9,868 nucleotides of DNA, taken from NCBI GenBank assembly GCA_947628395.1, contig CANQZP010000049.1:1-9868 (forward strand), given 5' to 3'. This document shows, one piece after another, positions 5,922 to 9,868 of this stretch (the first letter of the stretch is position 1; the number at the start of each line of letters is the position of its first letter). This DNA is from an uncultured Clostridia bacterium (lineage in GTDB: Bacteria > Bacillota > Clostridia > TANB77 > CAG-508). A model generated the notes under the pieces. It saw nothing but the letters and a program-made list of their open reading frames with translations, was not told the DNA's origin and ran no database searches. The translations under genes and the position numbers were made by a program.

Positions 5922-5950
5922 ATTTTATCAGAAAAATAATAAATTCACAA
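5922..5950 (-). promoter_or_regulatory. Sigma-A promoter of the radA operon
   Basis: On the minus strand TTGTGA (5950-5945), a 17-nt spacer and TAAAAT (5927-5922), with TG one base before the -10 (extended -10). The predicted start lies only about 15 nt ahead of the radA ATG, so the leader would be very short with the ribosome binding site at its 5' end. Confidence 0.65.
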
Positions 5951-6015
5951 TGAAATTTTGAAATTTTTATATGCAATTTGGAAGGAAATTTTCGTTTCAA
6001 TGTATATCTCCATAA

Positions 6016-6050
6016 TAAAGCGAAGATTCAAATACTGAATCTTCGCTTTA
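6016..6050 (-). terminator. Terminator of the unknown gene upstream of radA
   Basis: A perfect 15-bp inverted repeat (6016-6030 and 6036-6050) with a 5-nt loop lies 26 nt after the stop at 6079-6077. The tail on the minus strand is short (T-rich with interruptions), on the plus strand TTTTT follows after one G. It may work in both directions and insulates radA. Confidence 0.8.
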
Positions 6051-6076
6051 GTTTTTACCTTTAAATTATAGCCAAA

Positions 6077-6796
6077 TTATTCATCAATAACAATCTCACC
6101 AACAGCGTCTGCAATAGGAAGAGAAGAAAATATAATTTCCCAGTTTATAGCTACTGGAGAAATTTTAGGAGACATATTATAGTTAAAACCACATACTAAG
6201 TATATTTTCTTTGCAACTTTTATGATTTTACGTGTATTTCCTAAATCATACCATCTACTTATTTTTTTGCTTCCAGTTAGTGCAAACTCTTTTTCTAAAA
6301 ATGGCTTATTAGTTGCATATCCAATATTTTTACTATTTACACATACAGCTTCCCAAGCATCTTTTACACTATAACCTTCCTCTTCAATAAGTTCTTTTAC
6401 TAATACTCCTAAAAATACATCTCTTTCAAGAAGACTCATTAATCTACTATTCTTCTCAGGCATAAATTTACAAGCAACTTTATCCCACCATATAGGTGAT
6501 TTTTTTACAGCTGGTTTTCTTCCTACGCAATAAATAATAGTTCTTCTATTTTTCCCAAAAGATGGATCTATAGCTGCTTTTCTAAAATTCTTCATTCCAA
6601 TTTTTTTAGCCGTTATGATATTGTTCTTGACTCTGTTTATCACTTTAGAATCACTTTCATATTGCAAAAATTCATCATTAAGTGATATTTGCTCTATTTG
6701 TACTACTGGAAAAATTTTTTCAAGTTCCCATTTTCCAAATTTAATTTGACTATTAGTTAGACTAGATATCCGTTTTTGTTCTAATGCCTTTTTCAT
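6077..6796 (-). CDS. Uncharacterised conserved-looking protein, soluble
   Basis: 239 residues from the ATG at 6796-6794, behind a strong AAGGAGG with 6-nt spacing. I do not recognise the family. No signal peptide or transmembrane segment is visible. The N-terminus is basic (MKKALEQKR), with more Lys/Arg clusters around AAIDPSFGKNRRTIIYC and GRKPAVKKSPIWW. A helical, acidic-basic region with NSRLMSLLERDVFLGVLVKELIEEEGYSVKDAWEAVC follows, then SRWYDLGNTRKIIKVAKKIYLVCGFNYN, and the C-terminus is acidic (VGEIVIDE). The many basic residues would suit nucleic-acid binding, but no motif supports it. It is monocistronic, with a near-consensus promoter and a strong terminator. It holds the only ordinary in-frame CGG codon I found in the window (residue 9). 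It could be a phage-derived or lineage-specific gene. Confidence 0.75.
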   Translation of the reverse strand: MKKALEQKRISSLTNSQIKFGKWELEKIFPVVQIEQISLNDEFLQYESDSKVINRVKNNIITAKKIGMKNFRKAAIDPSFGKNRRTIIYCVGRKPAVKKSPIWWDKVACKFMPEKNSRLMSLLERDVFLGVLVKELIEEEGYSVKDAWEAVCVNSKNIGYATNKPFLEKEFALTGSKKISRWYDLGNTRKIIKVAKKIYLVCGFNYNMSPKISPVAINWEIIFSSLPIADAVGEIVIDE

Positions 6797-6861
6797 AAAA
6801 GTCCTCCTTCTCATAAAATTATGTAGAACAAAAATAGTTACTCACCCCAAATATCTCTTAT

Positions 6862-6890
6862 ATTATACTATATATCTACAAGTTTTTCAA
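6862..6890 (-). promoter_or_regulatory. Sigma-A promoter of the unknown gene
   Basis: On the minus strand TTGAAA (6890-6885), a 17-nt spacer and TATAAT (6867-6862). The expected start is near 6855, leaving an untranslated leader of about 60 nt before the ATG at 6796. No recognisable riboswitch is seen in the leader. Confidence 0.75.
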
Positions 6891-6947
6891 TAATTTAATA
6901 CTAAAAAGTCTATTTTAGAAATTTTTTTGAATCAATAATATATCTTC

Positions 6948-8384
6948 CTATTTTTCAATTATTCTTGCCATTTGGATTCCAGAACATGAAGCCATCATAA
7001 GTCCTCTTGTCATTCCTCCTCCGTCTCCTATAGAATATAAATTTTTTACACTTGTTTCAAAATTATTATCTATATCAAGTTGATTACTATAAAATTTTAT
7101 TTCAGGAGCATATAATAAATTATTTGGATTTGCAAAACCTTCTATTATTTTATCCATTCTAATTATAAATTTTAAAATATCTGTCATTGTTCTATATCCT
7201 ATTGAAAAAGTTATATCTCCTGGAACTGCAGACTTTAATGTTGGCTTAACTTGATTATTATCTAGTTCTTCTTGCCATGTTCTCTTACCTCTATAAATAT
7301 CTCCTAATCTTTGAACTAGTATATTTCCATTTCCTAATTCATTTAAATTTTTAGCAACATTTCTTCCATACTCAATTGGTTTATTAAATGGATATGTAAA
7401 ATTGTGTGATACTAAAATTGCTAAATTTGTATTTTTACTTTTCTTCTCTTTAAATGAGTGCCCATTTACTAAACTTAAGTTATTATCATATACTTCCTCT
7501 GATACAAATCCACTAGGATTTTGACAAAATGTTCTTACTTTATCTTTAAATGGCTCTAATTTTCCGACAAATTTTCCTTCATACATATATTTATTTATAT
7601 CTTTCATTACTTCGTCTGGTAACTCATATCTAATTCCTATATCTACAATTCCTGCCTTAGTTTTTATTTTGTGTTTTTCACATATATCTACAAGCCAATT
7701 AGCACCTTTTCTTCCGACTGCAAGTATTACTTTATCAGCATAAATCTCCTCTATGTCCTCTTCCTTTTTGGAATTATATTTTTTACTATCTTTTATTACT
7801 ACACCTTTTACTTCATTTGACTCAACTATTAAATCAGATACAATTGTTTCGAACATCATATTTATATTGTTTTTTTCAAGATATTCTTCTAGTTTTCTAT
7901 ATAACTCATGAGCTTTTTCTGTTCCTAAATGTCTAATTGGTATATCTATTAAAGTAATATCTTCTTTTTTAGCCTTAGCCTTTATTTTTTCAACTTCGGC
8001 TTTATACTCTGTTCCTTCTAATTTCTTATCTGCTCCAAACTCTAAATAAATTTTATCAGTATAATCAATTAATTTTTTAGTTTCTTCTACTCCTATATAT
8101 TCTTGAAGATTTCCACCTACATATATTTCATCCTCATCTTTATTATATAAAGATAATTTTCCATCAGAAAAGGCTCCTGCTCCTGAAAATCCATTTGTTA
8201 TATTGCAAAATGGTTTGCACCTTACACATTCATTTTTTTCTTGTATTGGGCAATATCTATTTTCAACTCTTTTTCCTTGGTCTATTAATAATATTCTTTT
8301 GTTTGAATTTAATTTTATTAATTCGTAAGCTGTAAATATTGAACTTGGTCCCATTCCTACTATAACAATGTCATATTTTTTCAT
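6948..8384 (-). CDS. COG2509-type FAD-dependent dehydrogenase (uncharacterised)
   Basis: 478 residues. I choose the ATG at 8384-8382 (AAAGGG with 9-nt spacing) because MKKYDIVIVG begins directly with the Rossmann fold; an ATG three codons upstream is possible. The FAD-binding GMGPSS (residues 10-15) ends the first beta strand and Asp35 ends the second. A cysteine cluster (Cys45, 53, 56, 60) leads into GFSGAGAFSDGKL, the hallmark of this family. A central AVGRKGANWL marks the second nucleotide-contact region. The C-terminus SIGDGGGMTRGLMMASCSG is the closing FAD-binding motif. Members are widespread in anaerobes, but to my knowledge no substrate is established; the four cysteines could be redox-active or bind metal. 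It appears monocistronic: it has its own promoter, no partner gene, and no clear terminator before 6890. Confidence 0.85.
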   Translation of the reverse strand: MKKYDIVIVGMGPSSIFTAYELIKLNSNKRILLIDQGKRVENRYCPIQEKNECVRCKPFCNITNGFSGAGAFSDGKLSLYNKDEDEIYVGGNLQEYIGVEETKKLIDYTDKIYLEFGADKKLEGTEYKAEVEKIKAKAKKEDITLIDIPIRHLGTEKAHELYRKLEEYLEKNNINMMFETIVSDLIVESNEVKGVVIKDSKKYNSKKEEDIEEIYADKVILAVGRKGANWLVDICEKHKIKTKAGIVDIGIRYELPDEVMKDINKYMYEGKFVGKLEPFKDKVRTFCQNPSGFVSEEVYDNNLSLVNGHSFKEKKSKNTNLAILVSHNFTYPFNKPIEYGRNVAKNLNELGNGNILVQRLGDIYRGKRTWQEELDNNQVKPTLKSAVPGDITFSIGYRTMTDILKFIIRMDKIIEGFANPNNLLYAPEIKFYSNQLDIDNNFETSVKNLYSIGDGGGMTRGLMMASCSGIQMARIIEK

Positions 8385-8417
8385 TATACACATCCCTTTC
8401 CTTTTTACATCTATTTC

Positions 8418-8446
8418 ATTATATTTGTTTTATCCCCAAAAAGCAA
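8418..8446 (-). promoter_or_regulatory. Candidate sigma-A promoter of the FAD-dependent dehydrogenase
   Basis: On the minus strand TTGCTT (8446-8441), a 17-nt spacer and a perfect TATAAT (8423-8418), about 35 nt ahead of the start codon. A 15-nt palindrome, TACATAAATTATGTA (8447-8461), abuts the -35 on its upstream side and could be an operator; this is suggestive only. Confidence 0.5.
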
Positions 8447-8489
8447 TACATAAATTATGTAAGTTAGGTATTACTTTATTATTTTGTTG

Positions 8490-8679
8490 TATTTGAAAAT
8501 ACTTAAAAATAAAGGCTTTCTCGGCTCAATACACTCGCTATAGATTCTAAGAAAAATTCAAACGAGCCTCTCGCTGTTCGAGCTTCGCTCGCCATCGCTT
8601 CCTCATTTTAATTTTTCAAGAATCTATACACTCATTCCAATCACATTCGAAAGCTTTATTTTTAAGTGATTTTCAAATA
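8490..8679. repeat. Large imperfect palindromic element A
   Basis: The outer ends TATTTGAAAAT (8490-8500) and ATTTTCAAATA (8669-8679) are perfect inverted copies. The arms continue inward with only small gaps: ACTTAAAAATAAAG then GCTTTC, and further in TATAGATTCT against AGAATCTATA and AAAAATT against AATTTTT. Each arm is about 75 nt. The centre holds a GC-rich mini-hairpin, CGAGC-TTC-GCTCG (8579-8591). There is no reading frame worth calling and no transposase. It looks like a MITE- or REP-like intergenic repeat; a structured RNA is possible. No target-site duplication is evident. Confidence 0.7.
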
Positions 8680-8719
8680 TTCTTATTAAGATTATTATCC
8701 TACTTCTAAAATAGCGCGA

Positions 8720-8838
8720 AGGGATTTCCATCTATTTTTTTAGGTGTCCGCTGTGGGGACCGATGAGGGCTGTTTAATGCGAGTAGCATTATTACAGCCC
8801 CATTGGGGAAGGACACAGAAAAAATAGATAAATCCCTG
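8720..8838. repeat. Large palindromic element B with GC-rich core
   Basis: Nested complementary arms define this 119-bp element. AGGGATTT (8720-8727) pairs with AAATCCCT (8831-8838). ATCTATTTTTT (8730-8740) pairs with AAAAAATAGAT (8820-8830). GTGTCC (8744-8749) pairs with GGACAC (8811-8816). GGGCTGT (8767-8773) pairs with ACAGCCC (8794-8800), and AATGC/GCATT closes on a GAGTA loop (8781-8785). One side has an asymmetric bulge (about 8750-8766). Its core is clearly more GC-rich than the surrounding DNA. It has no coding potential. It may be a mobile palindromic repeat or a structured RNA; I do not recognise the family. Confidence 0.7.
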
Positions 8839-8863
8839 GGAGCGGATGTCCTTTTCTGTAATA

Positions 8864-8910
8864 AGACAAAAAAACATGGCTTTTTGAAAAAGCCATGTTT
8901 TTTTGTCTTA
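8864..8910 (-). terminator. Very strong intrinsic terminator after acpP
   Basis: Two perfect 23-nt inverted arms (8864-8886 and 8888-8910) surround a single central G. They comprise a GC-containing ATGGC/GCCAT core flanked by A and T runs, so a T7 tract follows the core stem on either strand. It begins 4 nt after the acpP stop at 8917-8915 and may also act on plus-strand transcription. Confidence 0.92.
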
Positions 8911-8914
8911 ATTC

Positions 8915-9154
8915 TTACACATTCTCTTTAATATACTCTACTACATCACCTACAGTAGTAACTTTCTCTGCATCAGCATCTGGAATTTCAATATCAAATT
9001 CTTCCTCTAATGCCATAACAAGTTCTACTATATCTAAAGAATCAGCTCCTAAATCATCTATGAAAGAAGCCTCCATTGTAACAGATCCTTCTGTTACTCC
9101 TAATTGTTCTACTATAATTCCTTTTACTTTTTCAAAAACTTCATCTGAATTCAC
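8915..9154 (-). CDS. acpP: Acyl carrier protein
   Basis: A 79-residue protein, the usual size for ACP. I choose the GTG at 9154-9152, about 10 nt from AGGAGG; the ATG at 9163 would leave only 1 nt after the ribosome binding site, too close to use. The sequence is a four-helix acidic protein: helix 1 EVFEKVKGIIVEQLG, then FIDDLGADSLDIVELVMALEEEF with Ser39 of the DSL motif as the 4'-phosphopantetheine attachment site, and a closing VGDVVEYIKENV. It carries growing acyl chains as thioesters in the cytoplasmic type II fatty acid pathway and supplies acyl groups to PlsX, encoded 72 nt upstream. The plsX-acpP order is common in Firmicutes. A strong terminator follows at once, so rnc and smc, often next in Clostridia, are not in this operon. 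Confidence 0.96.
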   Translation of the reverse strand: MNSDEVFEKVKGIIVEQLGVTEGSVTMEASFIDDLGADSLDIVELVMALEEEFDIEIPDADAEKVTTVGDVVEYIKENV

Positions 9155-9188
9155 TTTATGCATACCTCCTATTTTTTCTATTTGATAT

Positions 9189-9218
9189 ATTATTATTCTA
9201 TGTTTATAAAAATGTCAA
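9189..9218 (-). promoter_or_regulatory. Candidate internal promoter for acpP
   Basis: On the minus strand a perfect TTGACA (9218-9213) lies between plsX and acpP. An AATAAT -10 follows at 18-nt spacing (9194-9189), or TAATAA at 17. This would let acpP be made in excess of plsX, as expected for an abundant protein. The -10 is imperfect. Confidence 0.45.
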
Positions 9219-9226
9219 GACCTATT

Positions 9227-9868
9227 TTAAATTTTATTTAAATTTTCAAATTCTTCTATCATTTTTTCTACTGCTTTATTTTCCACAAACTGTTCTGCCT
9301 GTTTGATTGTAAACTCAAACAATATTTCGTCACTACTTCCATGAGCTTTAACAACTGGTTTTTTTACTCCTAAAAATAAAGCTCCACCATAAGATTTATA
9401 ATCTACAGTTTTTGAGAATCTTTTTATTCCAGGAAGTGCTGGAATTGTTGCAATAGTTGAAAATATATTTTTCATTAAACTTTCTTTTAAAGACCTTTTT
9501 ACAAATTTTCCAAGTCCTTCAACTGCTTTTAAGAAGATATTACCTGTAAAACCATCTGTAACAATTGCATCAACTTCTCCTGAAAAAGCTTCTCTTCCTT
9601 CAACATTACCAATAAAATTAATATTTAATTCTTCTGATTTTTCTTTTAATAATTTATATGATTCTTTAGTTAGTTCATTTCCTTTAGTCTCTTCAGTTCC
9701 TATATTTAATAATCCTATTGCTGGTCTTTCAATACCATAAGTATTTCTTAAATATATACTAGACATTTGAGCAAATTGCAAAAGATTAATCGGTTTACAG
9801 TTAGTATTTGAACCTGCATCTATTAATAATAGCTGGCTTTTATATGCTGGCAAAATTCCAGCTAAAGC
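9227..9868 (-). CDS. plsX: Phosphate acyltransferase PlsX, N-terminus outside the window
   Basis: 213 residues are visible, about the C-terminal two thirds of a protein normally near 330 residues. The frame is open to the window edge, so the true start lies beyond 9868. PlsX converts acyl-ACP and phosphate into acyl-phosphate, the donor for PlsY in phosphatidic acid synthesis. It is a peripheral membrane enzyme. Family landmarks are LLIDAGSNTNCKP, then RPAIGLLNIGTEETKGNELTKESYKLLKE, GNVEGREAFSGEVDAIVTDGFTGNIFLKAVEG, and a closing GGALFLGVKKPVVKAHGSSD. These are near-diagnostic for PlsX. acpP follows after 72 nt, linking acyl carrier and acyl transfer. No damage is seen in the visible part. 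Confidence 0.95.
   Translation of the reverse strand, partial: ALAGILPAYKSQLLLIDAGSNTNCKPINLLQFAQMSSIYLRNTYGIERPAIGLLNIGTEETKGNELTKESYKLLKEKSEELNINFIGNVEGREAFSGEVDAIVTDGFTGNIFLKAVEGLGKFVKRSLKESLMKNIFSTIATIPALPGIKRFSKTVDYKSYGGALFLGVKKPVVKAHGSSDEILFEFTIKQAEQFVENKAVEKMIEEFENLNKI

Larger units (their letters stand above)
8394..8914. other. Gene-free stretch between acpP and the FAD-dependent dehydrogenase
   Basis: About 520 bp without a credible gene. From right to left it holds the acpP terminator, palindromic element B, a 40-nt AT-rich gap, palindromic element A, an AT-rich gap with the TACATAA palindrome, and the candidate promoter of the dehydrogenase. A secondary pairing, ACAGAAAA (8814-8821) with TTTTCTGT (8853-8860), competes with the outer stem of element B. 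I see no tRNA, rRNA or known riboswitch here. Confidence 0.7.

Noticed and set aside
5788..6000. Minus-strand 70-codon frame overlapping the start of radA.
   Set aside because: It overlaps the radA zinc-finger coding region in another frame, spans the radA promoter and has no ribosome binding site.
8752..8772. Possible hammerhead-like core (CCGATGAG) in palindromic element B.
   Set aside because: The invariant CTGATGA is not met (C in place of T), and no matching GAAA with a cleavage-site stem is placed correctly.
8895..9185. Plus-strand open frame of 96 codons rich in Ser and Thr.
   Set aside because: It is antisense to acpP, whose identity is certain; the Ser/Thr richness is the reverse of Glu/Asp-rich codons.
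1..9868. CRISPR array, tRNA, rRNA or intact insertion sequence.
   Set aside because: I saw no regularly spaced direct repeats, no cloverleaf with TTCGA-type arms and CCA end, and no transposase-like reading frame in either strand.

Overview
The window is AT-rich throughout (roughly 30% GC by eye), has strong AGGAGG-type ribosome binding sites and carries spore-germination genes. This points to an endospore-forming, low-GC Firmicute, most likely a member of the Clostridia. The class is an inference from gene content and codon use; no rRNA is present. Every protein gene I can support lies on the minus strand, so transcription runs from high to low coordinates. The one plus-strand transcript I can support is a small antisense RNA.

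Layout in transcription order. (1) 9868-8915: the 3' two thirds of plsX, then acpP. These supply acyl-phosphate and acyl carrier protein for fatty acid and phospholipid synthesis, and the pair ends in a very strong hairpin terminator. (2) 8863-8394: a gene-free stretch with two large imperfect palindromic elements, then the promoter of the next gene. (3) 8384-6948: a COG2509-type FAD-dependent dehydrogenase. (4) 6796-6077: a monocistronic gene of unknown function with its own sigma-A promoter and terminator. (5) 5902-2425: a likely operon of radA (DNA recombination and repair), a membrane-anchored cyclophilin-like protein, and a prepilin-like protein with a C-terminal LamG/concanavalin-like domain, closed by a terminator. 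radA is broken in the conceptual translation by two +1 events at the same hexamer, CTTCGG, 37 nt apart. (6) 2364-1584: cwlJ and gerQ, a spore cortex-lytic hydrolase with its coat-localising partner. (7) 1556-1226: a compact type I toxin-antitoxin locus laid out like Fst/par. A 45-residue hydrophobic peptide and a convergent antisense RNA share a bidirectional terminator. (8) 1153-1: the N-terminal part of a GT39-like membrane glycosyltransferase.

Two items deserve most attention. The first is the toxin-antitoxin locus at about 1226-1556. It has mirrored TTGACT-17-TATAAT promoters, a 67-bp gap-free mirrored promoter and leader block, a hairpin that buries the toxin ribosome binding site, and two short stretches in the antisense RNA complementary to the toxin leader. 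The second is the double CTT-CGG site in radA. It could be programmed +1 frameshifting at a rare codon, a real mutation, or a systematic sequencing artefact.
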